Below, one piece after another: positions 25,142-35,519 of a DNA stretch of 64,000 nt (positions are counted from its first letter, which is position 1; each line of letters starts with the position of its first letter). The position numbers were made by a program, and so were the translations under genes. This DNA comes from an uncultured Prevotellaceae bacterium. GTDB taxonomy: Bacteria > Bacteroidota > Bacteroidia > Bacteroidales > Bacteroidaceae. Below the pieces are notes generated by a model. The model saw nothing but the letters and a program-made list of their open reading frames with translations. It was not told the origin of the DNA and did no database searches. The stretch spans positions 27,440 to 91,439 of the forward strand of contig CAMVPA010000006.1 in assembly GCA_947169245.1 (NCBI GenBank), in the 5' to 3' direction.

Positions 25142-27250
25142 TTAATACCAGTCCTCTGAATAGGTATCGTTGTCAACGACGTCGAGAGGAACGAACTCAA
25201 TATAGTCGAACTGCCACTTCAGGTCGGTCTCGTCAGAGATGACGTTCTTGATGCGGAACCAGTGCTCGTCGCTCTGACGCAGCTGCATACGTCCCATAAT
25301 CTTGCGCAGCGAGGCATTACGCAGGTCGGAGCGCATGTTGTGGTCGGTAGAGTTGCCGTCGCCGTATTCGGGATGGTCCACATAGCTGAACAGGCCGCGC
25401 ATGTAGCCACGGTTACGCAGGGCGGCGTCGGTAGCCACACCAAGGTCATCCTCCTCGTAGAAGTGTGTCGAACCGATACGCGGGTCGTCAATGGGGATAC
25501 GCACATCGAGCGGGATGTCAAGTGCCATCATCGACTGCAGACTGCTCGAGCTGCCCATGTAGAACTGCATCATGCCACCATGCTGCATCGGGGTGTAGAA
25601 CACACGGAACTCGTAGGTGTTCGTGGGTACCGGCGGCAGCTTGATGGCCAAGTCGTAGTCGCCCCATCCCTGGAAGGTGTCGCTCTGCCAGGCATTGTAG
25701 GCGCCTTTCACATTATAGCGGAAACGGTTCTTCGACGTGTAGCTCACCACATTGTCGAAATAGTTCAGGGGGAAGGCCACACGGGCGCCGCTGCCGCCAC
25801 CGTTCAGTGCCTTCATCTCGGGATTCGACGACATACGGATGCCGTTGTTGATGAACTCCACGAGGAAGGTGGTGGAATCGAAGCGCAGACGCTCATGGAG
25901 CACGCCCTTCGGCACCTGCTCGTCGTAGACCAGCATGCCCTGCAGCGAGTGGATATAACCGTTGTAGGTCTGCACATTCCAGTTCTGAACGCCTCTGGCT
26001 CTGTCGCTGGAGCGGTTGATCTTCACACCCTCGCTCACCACGGGGTGCAGGGCGGCACTGCCCATCGTACCCAGCTCGTCGGTCAGCGTGTTGAAGGCCA
26101 CATAGCGGTTGATATACAGCGACTTCTTCGAGGCCATCGGCTCCGGCTGCCAGATTTTCAGGATGGTGTTAGGCAGCATCGTCTCGTAATAGTCAAACGG
26201 CTGAGCATCGTTGACGTAGTTCCATGTCTGGTTCTGCATCCACTTGCTGCTACGCTCGTAGACCATCTCGTCCTCAGGCATGCCGGCATACAGTATATGG
26301 TAGGCGACAAACATGTTCAGCGCATTGAAGCGGTTGGTGTAGTCATCGCCAGTGCTCACGCTGTTGCCGGTCTCGCCGAGGTAGTCATACCATGAGGCGG
26401 CATTGCCATAGACACGGTTGGCGTAGGCTATCAGGTCGTTGATGTCGTTGATACCGTTCAGACGCATGATGGAGTCGGGCTCGGCAAAGAGGGTGTACAT
26501 AATCTTGCACTCCTCGGGATGATAGAGCTCTTCGCCGCCAGTGTCCTTGGTGTCGCTGATGGTGTAGGTCACGTTCTTCTTGGTCTTGGTGATAGAGTCA
26601 GCGAGCCCCGTCATCTGCAGTGCCTGGGTGAAGATGCTGAACTCAGACAGGCGTTCCAGCTCCTCCGATACCAGACGGGTGTTACGCGGTATGACGTGGT
26701 CGATGACATGTATGACACCGTTGGTCACCACACTGTCTTTCTCGATGATGGTAGCCACCTTGTTCAACACAATCTTGCCGCTTGTTCCGTCGGTAGAGAA
26801 GGGGATACGGAGCATGGTCGAGATAGAGCCACTGCCACCGCCAATGTCGATAGTCGTCATGACCGTCGAAGAGAGGTGATAGCGGGCGATGTCGTTGCAG
26901 AGGCTGTCGGTCAGTCCTTCGAGCGAGTTGGCTGTCATACCGTTATGTGGCAGCCGGGCACTACTGTCATTATACAGGCTGTCGATATAGGCCGTCACCG
27001 CATCGTTGGTCGGCACGAAGCAGGTGTATTCACCCCATGCCGAGAGGTTACGGTTCAGACCGACACGTGTCAGGATATAGTTGAACGACGTCAGCTCCGC
27101 CTTGCGGCCGATGTAGTCGGCAGCCGTCTCGCCGGTAGCTGTGTACAGGTCCGACTCGTCGGGCTCGGGATTACAGCCCGTGAGGGCCATCAGCCCCACG
27201 AGACTCATCAACCCCATCCTGACTACTGTTTTCTTCAGGTTCTTCTTCAT
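25142..27250 (-). CDS. FAS1 (fasciclin) domain lipoprotein, 702 aa
   Basis: The ATG at 27250 has GGAGG at 8-base spacing, better than the ATG two codons upstream. The lipobox is ALTGC. A FAS1 domain at about 40-205 shows LTSFNYILTRVGLNRNLSAW, YTCFVPTNDAVTAYIDSLY and VTNGVIHVIDHVI, all canonical fasciclin signatures. A second, more divergent FAS1 region (SEFSIFTQALQMTGLADSIT) covers about 210-370. The C-terminal half is beta-rich and has the same layout as the next gene (VPTNTYEFRVFYTP against STTYNFYVVYMP), so the two are tandem paralogues. It probably sits on the outer surface with the SusC/SusD pair. Confidence 0.85.
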   Translation of the reverse strand: MKKNLKKTVVRMGLMSLVGLMALTGCNPEPDESDLYTATGETAADYIGRKAELTSFNYILTRVGLNRNLSAWGEYTCFVPTNDAVTAYIDSLYNDSSARLPHNGMTANSLEGLTDSLCNDIARYHLSSTVMTTIDIGGGSGSISTMLRIPFSTDGTSGKIVLNKVATIIEKDSVVTNGVIHVIDHVIPRNTRLVSEELERLSEFSIFTQALQMTGLADSITKTKKNVTYTISDTKDTGGEELYHPEECKIMYTLFAEPDSIMRLNGINDINDLIAYANRVYGNAASWYDYLGETGNSVSTGDDYTNRFNALNMFVAYHILYAGMPEDEMVYERSSKWMQNQTWNYVNDAQPFDYYETMLPNTILKIWQPEPMASKKSLYINRYVAFNTLTDELGTMGSAALHPVVSEGVKINRSSDRARGVQNWNVQTYNGYIHSLQGMLVYDEQVPKGVLHERLRFDSTTFLVEFINNGIRMSSNPEMKALNGGGSGARVAFPLNYFDNVVSYTSKNRFRYNVKGAYNAWQSDTFQGWGDYDLAIKLPPVPTNTYEFRVFYTPMQHGGMMQFYMGSSSSLQSMMALDIPLDVRIPIDDPRIGSTHFYEEDDLGVATDAALRNRGYMRGLFSYVDHPEYGDGNSTDHNMRSDLRNASLRKIMGRMQLRQSDEHWFRIKNVISDETDLKWQFDYIEFVPLDVVDNDTYSEDWY

Positions 27251-27268
27251 TGTCATTCCTCCTTTGCT

Positions 27269-29026
27269 TTAGTATGTTTTTTCGTATTCGTTACTATCCG
27301 AGTATGCCGGGTTCTGACGCAGCAGCGGACACATGATAATGTCGGTGTTGGGTATCGGCATGTAGAGATAGGCCTCGTTGGCCATCTTCGTCTGTACGCC
27401 ACTGGCCTCGACGCCGCGCTGACGGGTCATCAGAGTCAGCATGTCCTTGCTGTTGGCAGGAAGCGCCTGGCCACCATCCATGATCTGCGCCATCGTGCGG
27501 TCGTAGCTGACGCCGTCGACGTGGCGGTAGTTGTAGCGCATCAGGTCATACCAGCGACGGCCCTCGAAGCAGAACTCACGCAGACGCTCCTGCAGGATGA
27601 GCAGCTCAAACTGTTCCTTCGACATGTCCTTGAACGTGTTCCACTTGAGTGAGTCGCTCTGGTTATCGGGATTCAAGGCGCGTGTATTGACGGCCTGCAC
27701 AAGGTTGAACGACTGACGCAGCAAATCCTGCTGAGCCGTCATCTCCTGTGTGGTGTCCACCTGCTGTACCAGCGCCTCGGCCTTCATCAGCATGACGTCG
27801 GTGAGACGGTAGATGCTGTAGTTACGGTCCATACCGCCATAATTATAAGGTTCGCGCGCGGTCGTCATCGTCTTGTTGCGTACAGGAGTCTGGGAGATCA
27901 TCTTACGGATGCTGTACGACTCCTCATTCTTGCTGGGCAGGTAGCAGGCAGCGTAGTAGCGCAGGTCGTTCTCCGAGTAAAGGGTGACATTGCTGACACT
28001 CGTCGTCAGATTATAGGTCGAGGAAGTGCCGCCGAAGAGCGGTGTGGCACGTACCCAGCCCTCGCCACCATTGTTGCTGGCACTCTCGTACTTATAGTAA
28101 TATTGGCACACGGCGCTGTTGCTGCGCATCTGCAACTCAAAGATACTCTCCTCAGCATTCTGCGATACGAACAGTTCCTCGTACATCTTGACGGCTTCGG
28201 CCAGCGGATAGTCCTTCTCCGTCACCTCGTTACGGCCACGGATGTGCTGTGCCTTCTTCGACGCGATGACCTTGTCGCAATAGGCCACACACTGCTGGTA
28301 GTCAGCCTGACTATGGGTGACCGAAGCGCGCCAGAGGTAGATGTCGGCCAGCAGGGCGTTAATGCCGTCGTTGGTCATCCAGCCCACACGCTGCCACTCT
28401 GTCTTACTGTAGCCACGGGCGTCAATGGCGGTCTGTGCGGCCTCTTGCAGGTCGTTGATGCAGTTCTGCAGCACGGTAGCGGGAGCCGACTGTGGCACCT
28501 GCATATTCTGGCTGCTGTTCATATATGACTCTGAGACATAGGGCACATCACGGAAGTTACGCACCAGATAGAAGTAACACAGGGCGCGCAGCGCCAGCAT
28601 CTGCGAACGGTCTACCTGGTAGTCGCCCAAGGTGTAGTTGGGGTCTTCCTGCATCACAGCCTCGGCACGGTCGAGCACGATGTTACAACGGTTGATGACG
28701 TTGTAGAGCGAAGCCCACTGTCCATACTGGTTCGTCGTCTGCATGTTCACGGCCGAAATCTCATTGAGAGCCTGCGTGGTACTGCTCACCTTGACATTCG
28801 TCGAGGGCGGAAGCATTTCATCACCACGGTAGTCACCCCAGATGATGAGGTTTCCGACGACATCATTCGACGCCATAGCAGCGTAGGCAGCGTTTACCAT
28901 CGACGACACATGCTGCTTGGTCTTCCAGAAGTCCTCGTCGACAGTCTTGTCGTCGGGCAGTATGATGGTGTCGAGACAGGACACGAGCATCATGCTGGAA
29001 ACAATCAATAATATATATTTCTTCAT
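27269..29026 (-). CDS. SusD/RagB family outer-membrane lipoprotein
   Basis: The ATG at 29026 is preceded by AAAGGA and starts MKKYILLIVSSMMLVSC with Cys 17 as the lipid anchor. The N-terminal SusD-like region has MVNAAYAAMASNDVVGN, and ALRALCYFYLVRNFRDVPYV is the conserved TPR helix. ERLREFCFEGRRWYDLMRYN is the C-terminal RagB/SusD signature. The length, 585 aa, is typical. It follows the 1129-aa SusC and forms the first SusCD pair of the block; 18 bases after its stop comes the 702-aa FAS1 gene, consistent with one long transcript. Confidence 0.92.
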   Translation of the reverse strand: MKKYILLIVSSMMLVSCLDTIILPDDKTVDEDFWKTKQHVSSMVNAAYAAMASNDVVGNLIIWGDYRGDEMLPPSTNVKVSSTTQALNEISAVNMQTTNQYGQWASLYNVINRCNIVLDRAEAVMQEDPNYTLGDYQVDRSQMLALRALCYFYLVRNFRDVPYVSESYMNSSQNMQVPQSAPATVLQNCINDLQEAAQTAIDARGYSKTEWQRVGWMTNDGINALLADIYLWRASVTHSQADYQQCVAYCDKVIASKKAQHIRGRNEVTEKDYPLAEAVKMYEELFVSQNAEESIFELQMRSNSAVCQYYYKYESASNNGGEGWVRATPLFGGTSSTYNLTTSVSNVTLYSENDLRYYAACYLPSKNEESYSIRKMISQTPVRNKTMTTAREPYNYGGMDRNYSIYRLTDVMLMKAEALVQQVDTTQEMTAQQDLLRQSFNLVQAVNTRALNPDNQSDSLKWNTFKDMSKEQFELLILQERLREFCFEGRRWYDLMRYNYRHVDGVSYDRTMAQIMDGGQALPANSKDMLTLMTRQRGVEASGVQTKMANEAYLYMPIPNTDIIMCPLLRQNPAYSDSNEYEKTY

Positions 29027-29042
29027 ATCGGTAGTCCTTTCT

Positions 29043-32000
29043 TTAGAATCCAAAATTAAGTGTCAGGGTAAACTGCTTCGAGCGGGGCGTTCTCGACGAG
29101 TCGATGGCGGGGTTATAGCCACGCTGCGACACCTCGGGGTCGACACCGCTGTACTTGGTCCATACACAGAGGTTGTTCAGTGAGGCGTAGGCCTGAAGCT
29201 GGTTCAGTCCCCACTGCTTGATCATCTTCGTGTCGAAGCGGTAGCCCACCTGCAGGTTCTGGAAGCGGACGAAACCGCCATCCTCGACATAACGGTCGGA
29301 GTTGATGTAGTTGGGAGCCTTGTTATACATGGCACGCGGCATGGGGGTCACGTCGCCGTCCTTGCGCCAGCGGTAGTTCACCGTCGCACTCTGGTTGTTC
29401 GTGCCGTACATATCCTCCAGTGCCATACGGGCAGCGTTCACCACCTTGTTACCGAAACGATAGTTGAAACGTCCCTTGACAAACCACCGTCCGTAGTTCA
29501 GCGACAGGTTGAAACCGCCGTTCACCTTCGGCATGGAGTTGCCTAAGTAGACCATGTCGAGGGCGTTGATCTGACCGTCATGGTTGATGTCCTCAAACTT
29601 GGCGTCACCACCCTGGAAGTCATACTCATAGTTCGTGGTATAGGCATATTTCATGCGCTTCGGCTGACCGGTGTTCTCCATGATGACCTTACCGTCGCTG
29701 CCCACGGCAACAGGTGCCGTCTTACCACTGGCCAGGAAACTGTTGATCCAGGCCTCATACTCGGCCGTCGACAGATCGTTCTCCTTGGCGTAGTTTTTCA
29801 GGTAGTCGTAGGTGTACTGGTAGACGCCCTGGTAGCGGAAACCGTAGATGGAGCCGAGCGAGTTGTTCAGCTGCACACGCACGGGATAGGACTCCAGCAC
29901 ACCGGCATTCCACGTCGTACCGTTGATGCCCTGCAGCACGCTCTCGTCCATCTCCTTCAACAGGTTCGAGTTCTGGGCGATGTTCAGGCCGAAGTCTGCC
30001 GAGAACTTGCCTATCTGGATGAATTTCTTCGCGTTGAAGTTCAGTTCCCAACCGTCGTTCGTCATGCGGCCGACATTGGAATAGGCGATGGAAGCATAAC
30101 CGGTGAACGAAGGAATCTTCACATTCGGCATCAGCAGGTCGCGGGTGTCCTTATGGTAGAAGTCGAAGTCAATCTCGATGCGGTCGTTCAGGAAGCCCAG
30201 GTTGAAGCCCAGGTTGTAGCTGGTGGTCTTCTCCCAGCGCAGGTCGTCGAGCTTCAGACCGTCAAGGGTGGTGTAGGTGGCCAGGTTGGTGTTGCCCTTA
30301 CCATAGCTGCCGGCCGACTCCTTGTAGGTATTATAGAAGAGGTAATCGCTGTCGGGAGCCTTACCGACGATACCCCACGAGGCACGCAGGCCAATCATGG
30401 AGAACACCTTCTTGACGCTCTTCATAAACGGCTCGTCGATGATGTTGTAACGCAGCGAAGCGCTGGGGAAGTAAGCCCACTTGTTCTTCGGACCAAACTT
30501 CGAGTCGCCGTCGGCACGCAGCGAGACACCCAGCGAATAACGGCCGTCGAGATAGCTCAAGTGTCCGTTGTACAGGATGTTCTGCGAGTTCGAACGTCCG
30601 TTGCCGCTGGAGGGGGTGCCCATGGCACCGTCGACAGTCGACGAGGTGATGCCGTTAGGCAGGTGGTTCATGACCACCGTCTGATTGTTGGTGTTCTGCG
30701 TCGACATCTCGTAGCGCAGCAGCATGGTCGATGACCAGTCTTTGTTCTTGAAATACGGTGTGAACACAAACTCGGCGCGGCCGCCAATCTTCATGCGGTT
30801 GAACTCGTAGTTAGAGGTGTAGTTGTACTCCCCACCCGTCCAGAGCGAGTTGGCCAGCGAGGCGGGATAGTACGAGGGTTTCGACTCAGCAAAGATGTCG
30901 AAGTCGACACGGCCGTTGAACGTCAGACGGTGACTCTCGGCCTCGGTACCCAGGATTTCGTACTTGATGGTGAAGTCGGGCGTCAGACGGTAGGTCTTAT
31001 CCTTGACCCAAGCCATGTTGCCGATGGCCACGGGGTTGCCCAGCTTGTAGATGCCCGACAGGTCATAGCTCGAATAGAAGCCGTCGTAGGGCGTCGTGTT
31101 GCGGTTGGGTGCCGTGGGGTACATCAGGAAGTACTCATTGGTATCGTTGCCATCGCCGTCCTGACGGTAGATGGCCATGTTTGGAGCCTGCTTCTGGGCG
31201 ATGGCCAGCAGGTCCTTGTAGTTCTTGTCGTTGTTCGTGTAGGTCAGCGCGAAGTTCGTGATGAAACGGATGCGGTCCGACACGTTGTAGTCCAGCGCCA
31301 TGCGGTTGGTGAACTGCTGGAACTTTTGGCCGATGATGGTACCGTCCTGGTGCTTGTAGCCGGCCGAGATACGGAAGGTGGCCTTCTGACCGCCACCCGT
31401 CAGGTTGACGTTCAGGTCGTGCATACCGCCGAACTTCGTCACGGCGTCCACCCAGTCGGTGTTGTTGTTCCAGTTTTCCCAGTCAGCATAGCCTTTGTCG
31501 TAGTTCAACTCGGCCATCGACGTGGTGGCGTCGCTCTGCTGGGTGGGGTTGTAGAACTCCTCCTTCAGCAGCATGGTGTAGTCGTCACCATTCAGCAGCT
31601 TGTAGCCCTTAGGCTGCCAGGTGCCCGTAAACTTATAGGAGAAGTTGATACGGGGTTTGCCACGGGCACCGCGCTTGGTGACAATCTGGATGACACCGTT
31701 GGCACCTTTCGAGCCCCATACGGCCGTGGCGGCAGCGTCCTTGAGGACGGTGATGGAGGCGATGTCCTCGACGTTCACCGACAACAGCGACGAATACTGC
31801 TCTTCGTCGGCATTGGCATAGTCGAAGTCTTCGTCAGGGTTATCGAAGATCTTGTCGTCGACGACAATCAGCGGGTTGGCGTTGGCCGAGAGGGTGGTGA
31901 CACCACGCAGACGCATCTGTGTGCCGGAACCCAGGTTACCCGAGTTGGCCACAATGTCAAGACCGGCAATCTGACCCTGCAGTGCCTCGTCGGCCGAGGT

Positions 32001-32432
32001 GAAGGCCAGACCTTCCACCTCCTGCATGTTCATGGTCTGCTGCGACACGGCAATCTCCTTCTTTTGGAGCATCAGACCGCCCGACGAACCTCGGCGACCT
32101 TTGACAGTCACTTCCTTAAGCTGGGTGTTGGCAGGATCGAGCTTCACCTTAAAGACGGTCTGGCTACCGATGGCCATCACCTTGTCCTTATCGCCAACGT
32201 ATGAGAACTTCAGTTTGTTTTTGGTACTCTTCACCGTCATGGAGAAGTTACCATTGAAGTCGGTCTGTACGGCCGACACGATACGGTTGTTGGCATCAAC
32301 CTCGACGACATTACCCATCATGATGGGACCATCCTGGTCGGTCAACGTACCTGATATGCGCACGCCCTGGGCTGATGCCAACTGGCAGACGAGCCCTAAT
32401 AGCGCTGTAAGTATGACTTTTCTGATATTCAT
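29043..32432 (-). CDS. SusC/RagA family TonB-linked outer-membrane transporter
   Basis: The signal peptide ends QLASAQG. The regulatory-like domain (VRISGTLTDQDGPIMMGN) precedes a linker with QLKEVTVKGRRG and the plug (MRLRGVTTLSANANPLIVVD, then VWGSKGANGVIQIVTKRG). The barrel closes with FTLTLNFGF. The 1129-aa length and plug motifs are those of glycan-importing SusC proteins. It is flanked by the 949-aa FAS1 lipoprotein upstream and the 585-aa SusD downstream, and is distinct in sequence from the second SusC at 20011-23328, so two different ligands or two sizes of ligand may be imported. Confidence 0.93.
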   Translation of the reverse strand: MNIRKVILTALLGLVCQLASAQGVRISGTLTDQDGPIMMGNVVEVDANNRIVSAVQTDFNGNFSMTVKSTKNKLKFSYVGDKDKVMAIGSQTVFKVKLDPANTQLKEVTVKGRRGSSGGLMLQKKEIAVSQQTMNMQEVEGLAFTSADEALQGQIAGLDIVANSGNLGSGTQMRLRGVTTLSANANPLIVVDDKIFDNPDEDFDYANADEEQYSSLLSVNVEDIASITVLKDAAATAVWGSKGANGVIQIVTKRGARGKPRINFSYKFTGTWQPKGYKLLNGDDYTMLLKEEFYNPTQQSDATTSMAELNYDKGYADWENWNNNTDWVDAVTKFGGMHDLNVNLTGGGQKATFRISAGYKHQDGTIIGQKFQQFTNRMALDYNVSDRIRFITNFALTYTNNDKNYKDLLAIAQKQAPNMAIYRQDGDGNDTNEYFLMYPTAPNRNTTPYDGFYSSYDLSGIYKLGNPVAIGNMAWVKDKTYRLTPDFTIKYEILGTEAESHRLTFNGRVDFDIFAESKPSYYPASLANSLWTGGEYNYTSNYEFNRMKIGGRAEFVFTPYFKNKDWSSTMLLRYEMSTQNTNNQTVVMNHLPNGITSSTVDGAMGTPSSGNGRSNSQNILYNGHLSYLDGRYSLGVSLRADGDSKFGPKNKWAYFPSASLRYNIIDEPFMKSVKKVFSMIGLRASWGIVGKAPDSDYLFYNTYKESAGSYGKGNTNLATYTTLDGLKLDDLRWEKTTSYNLGFNLGFLNDRIEIDFDFYHKDTRDLLMPNVKIPSFTGYASIAYSNVGRMTNDGWELNFNAKKFIQIGKFSADFGLNIAQNSNLLKEMDESVLQGINGTTWNAGVLESYPVRVQLNNSLGSIYGFRYQGVYQYTYDYLKNYAKENDLSTAEYEAWINSFLASGKTAPVAVGSDGKVIMENTGQPKRMKYAYTTNYEYDFQGGDAKFEDINHDGQINALDMVYLGNSMPKVNGGFNLSLNYGRWFVKGRFNYRFGNKVVNAARMALEDMYGTNNQSATVNYRWRKDGDVTPMPRAMYNKAPNYINSDRYVEDGGFVRFQNLQVGYRFDTKMIKQWGLNQLQAYASLNNLCVWTKYSGVDPEVSQRGYNPAIDSSRTPRSKQFTLTLNFGF

Positions 32433-32456
32433 TGTTTTAGCCTTTAGAGTTCGTGG

Positions 32457-35306
32457 TTATTCGTTGAATTTTCCCGAGGCATTACCATAGAGGGGTTCCG
32501 AAATCTGGTGGACGGCACAGAACGACGAGGTAATAATCGACGTGGCGCTGGTCTTCGGAGCATTGAACCAGTAGTCACGCGTCATTCTGTTCACAACACG
32601 CTGGTTGTCAGCGGCATTGACCGTCACCGAGTGACCCGACTTCAGGTCGCTGACCGTCAGCTGACCGCTGCCGCCAGAGAGCACCACCTCCTTCGACACA
32701 CCCGTGGCGTCGGAGCAGAGCGTCTGGTAACGACCGCCCTCAATGACGTTGTCGGCATAGACCGAATTGGTCACGAAGTGGTAGCGCACGAAGTCGCGAA
32801 TCTGGGTAATCATCTTCTTCGCACGGTTCATGTCGGCCTGCTCGGCGGCCGTGATGTCATGAGCCTCGTCCTGCGGATACTTCTCAAACAGTGCCAGCAC
32901 GTCGCTCCAGCGGGGCAGACCGTCGGCGTAGGCTTTCTCCATAGCGCCATTGTCTGGTGCAAAGAGGGTGTAGTTATAGGTATTGAACATCTTCACGTTC
33001 ATGTCGAGACAGGTGTTGGGCACGGCCTTGATGTCGTTACCCTCACCCTGGGTCACCAGCATCGTGCTGTTGGTGAAGATGGTATAGGCGTCCTGCTGCG
33101 ACTTGCCGGCCACACGTTTGTCGGAGATGCCGGCCCATGCCAGCAACTCGGTGGCCTCAAAGCCCGTGCAGGCCTCTAAGAACTCAGTAAACTGCGCGTT
33201 CTCCTTCAGTACGGCATAGACACTCTTATGCGGCGGCTGGATGAGACGGTCCAAGCGGAAGGCGTCGCCGTTCTTCTGATGGTGTATGGCCTTGATGCGC
33301 GGTGCGGGCAGCAGGTCGGGGTTCTCAATCTGCGAACCCGACATGATGCGGGAGCCCTGAGCACTGCCGTCAACATAGATTTCGCCACCATGCTTGGTCT
33401 TGTAGTAGTGGTTCTGACCAATGGTCTCACCGCTCTTCAGCACCAGCGTGTGGAAGTTCAGGATATCCTGCATCTGCGTCTTCACCGAGGCAATGGAAGC
33501 CTCACGCGGTGTCGAGGTGTCCACCTCGCCAGTAGCGGGATCATAGTAGTAGCGGACACACTTCACGTAGGGCTGCTTGGTGGCTAACGAGTCGAAGTAG
33601 AAATGGAGTACGTCGGCACGCGGAACATCGTTAGGACCGACATGTCCCAGCGAGGCGGGGTCAACATAATAATAATCGAAGGCTTTGTCCTCAGGAATGA
33701 AAAAGCCGTAGTTGGCACTCATGGCCATCAGGTAGTACTTGAAGTCGAGACCCAGGTAGTCACCGTTGGCATGACCGTCCTGAATGGCCCAGTTCATCAC
33801 ACGCATGTCAGGATACTCCGTCGCGGGAGCCATCACCGAACGGTACTCGTCGGGCACGATCATCTCGTTAATCAGATACACCACACCGTTGTTGGCAATC
33901 GTGATGTCATACTTGCCGTCGGCCTTGCGGTCAAGAAGATCCACTGTCAGCCCCATGTTCTCGCCGGCATCGTTGGTCACGTTGGGGAACATCGAAGGCG
34001 TGGTCTCATTGAAGTGGGGCTTCAGGAGGTTCTTGGTGAACGATGCCAGCACCTCGGGCTTTTTGGCATGCAGCGAGTCAAGGTTCTCCATCAGGTGAGC
34101 CTCGTCGTTCACGACGGCACCCTCACGTGTGCTTCCATATATATCAATAAGGTGGGAGCCGCCACCGCCCGGCAGGAAATAGGTTTTCACAGCATCGTCA
34201 TCAGGCACGAAGAAGGCACCGATGTCACGGATGCTGTTGTCGATATTGTCACTCTGACGACTATAAGCAGGATAATACTGGTTCCACCCCGGATCGTAGT
34301 TCAGGATATAGGTCGATGACTTCTCTGAACCGTTGGGGTCGCGCGTCAGTGCATTACCGCCCTGTGAGCGGGTGCTCAGATAACGCAGCTGGAAGATGGA
34401 GTCCTTCTGCGGCTGACCATTGGCCTTGGCCCAGTCGTTATACTGGCGCGTGGTGTTCTCGTCGTAGTAAGGCACGGCATAGTGGTCGAGAATACGGTTA
34501 TAAAGTGTCGTACGGTTGTGACGACGCAGTACCTGGGCCATGTTGCCCGGCGGCACCAGCACATCCTCCATCTGGTGGACGTAACCGTTCTGACAGGTCA
34601 CGTCACCGTGGATGACACGGTTATTGAAGATGTAGGCGGTACCCTCGGAATAAGGTGTGCCGGTGATGATGGCGAAGTCGCTCTCGTCGCCCAGCGTCGT
34701 GATGTTGTAAGTCAGCATGTACTCACGGGTCAGGTGAACCATCATCGGCTTCGTGGCGTCGGTCACAATGTCGATGCCACTGGTAGCATACTTATCCCAG
34801 TAGCGGTTGCCCTTGGGCATGTCGGCCGCTGTCATGTGCTGGATGGTGTCAATGACACTCACGTTCGTCGCATGCTTAATGGCCTCACCCTTCTTCGGCT
34901 CGGCAGAGCCGTTGCTCGCGTTCGGCAGAAGACCGAGCAGCAGGGCGTTGTCGAGCATCGACGAGTAGAGCAAGAGTTTCTTCTGAGACTCGCTCAGCTC
35001 CTCATAGCTACCGACGCCCCAATCGTTACTACTGAAGAACCGCTGAAAGGCTTCGTCGTTGGCGGGGAACACGGTTTTCGAACCCGTGCGGTTGAGCACC
35101 TCGTCGTAGCCGAGGTCGTCGACCAACCGCAGGTAGGTCTTAAAGGTTCCCGTCAACACATCCTGATTCGGATTCTTCAGTTCTGAATAGATGCTTCCGC
35201 CGAGCCACGAGGGCTTCGAGTCGGCATCCACCTCTTCGTACTTGTCTATACAAGAGGTCATCAGTCCCGCCAATGCGAGAGAGAAACAGAATAAGAACTT
35301 CTTCAT
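32457..35306 (-). CDS. Multi-FAS1 domain lipoprotein, 949 aa
   Basis: The lipobox is LMTSC, Cys 19. Several fasciclin domains can be followed: LRLVDDLGYDEVLNRTGSKT with TVFPANDEAFQRFF (about 55-235), RDIGAFFVPDDDAVKTYF (about 340-470), NYGFFIPEDKAFDYYYVD (about 500-640), and VLKENAQFTEFLEACTGFEA with TLFAPDNGAMEKAYADG (about 690-930). Many have the closing NG.V...D element (NGYVHQMEDVLVPPGN). It is the first gene of the SusCD/FAS1 transcript. FAS1 chains are known as adhesion modules; a tandem array on a lipoprotein beside SusC suggests a surface binder of the plant cell-wall target, which is inference. Confidence 0.85.
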   Translation of the reverse strand: MKKFLFCFSLALAGLMTSCIDKYEEVDADSKPSWLGGSIYSELKNPNQDVLTGTFKTYLRLVDDLGYDEVLNRTGSKTVFPANDEAFQRFFSSNDWGVGSYEELSESQKKLLLYSSMLDNALLLGLLPNASNGSAEPKKGEAIKHATNVSVIDTIQHMTAADMPKGNRYWDKYATSGIDIVTDATKPMMVHLTREYMLTYNITTLGDESDFAIITGTPYSEGTAYIFNNRVIHGDVTCQNGYVHQMEDVLVPPGNMAQVLRRHNRTTLYNRILDHYAVPYYDENTTRQYNDWAKANGQPQKDSIFQLRYLSTRSQGGNALTRDPNGSEKSSTYILNYDPGWNQYYPAYSRQSDNIDNSIRDIGAFFVPDDDAVKTYFLPGGGGSHLIDIYGSTREGAVVNDEAHLMENLDSLHAKKPEVLASFTKNLLKPHFNETTPSMFPNVTNDAGENMGLTVDLLDRKADGKYDITIANNGVVYLINEMIVPDEYRSVMAPATEYPDMRVMNWAIQDGHANGDYLGLDFKYYLMAMSANYGFFIPEDKAFDYYYVDPASLGHVGPNDVPRADVLHFYFDSLATKQPYVKCVRYYYDPATGEVDTSTPREASIASVKTQMQDILNFHTLVLKSGETIGQNHYYKTKHGGEIYVDGSAQGSRIMSGSQIENPDLLPAPRIKAIHHQKNGDAFRLDRLIQPPHKSVYAVLKENAQFTEFLEACTGFEATELLAWAGISDKRVAGKSQQDAYTIFTNSTMLVTQGEGNDIKAVPNTCLDMNVKMFNTYNYTLFAPDNGAMEKAYADGLPRWSDVLALFEKYPQDEAHDITAAEQADMNRAKKMITQIRDFVRYHFVTNSVYADNVIEGGRYQTLCSDATGVSKEVVLSGGSGQLTVSDLKSGHSVTVNAADNQRVVNRMTRDYWFNAPKTSATSIITSSFCAVHQISEPLYGNASGKFNE

Positions 35307-35378
35307 AGAACTTGTTATTAGCTAATATTTATTTGTTCGTTTAGTCACCAGTAGGGAAGTAGACTTGTTTTCAAGGTG

Positions 35379-35386
35379 CAAAATAA
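35379..35386 (-). promoter_or_regulatory. Predicted -7 box (TTATTTTG) of the FAS1/SusCD block
   Basis: It matches TAnnTTTG at seven of eight positions and is preceded by a T-rich tract. It would give a leader of about 65 bases to the 949-aa FAS1 gene. Confidence 0.4.
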
Positions 35387-35519
35387 CTAAAAAAAAACGA
35401 AACGGCCAAACAAAGCGCACCGCAATTATTGACTTTCTCCTACACTATTTGCACCTACGACCCCTGCAAGGCCTGCAAGCCCCAGGGGCAAAACCGCCGG
35501 GCACTCGAGAAGCGCGCAA

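Noticed and set aside
30930..32204. Long plus-strand frames opposite the SusC gene at 29043-32432, and similar ones opposite the other SusC, SusD and FAS1 genes
   Set aside because: They are Val/Gly/Arg/His-rich shadows of well-recognised genes.
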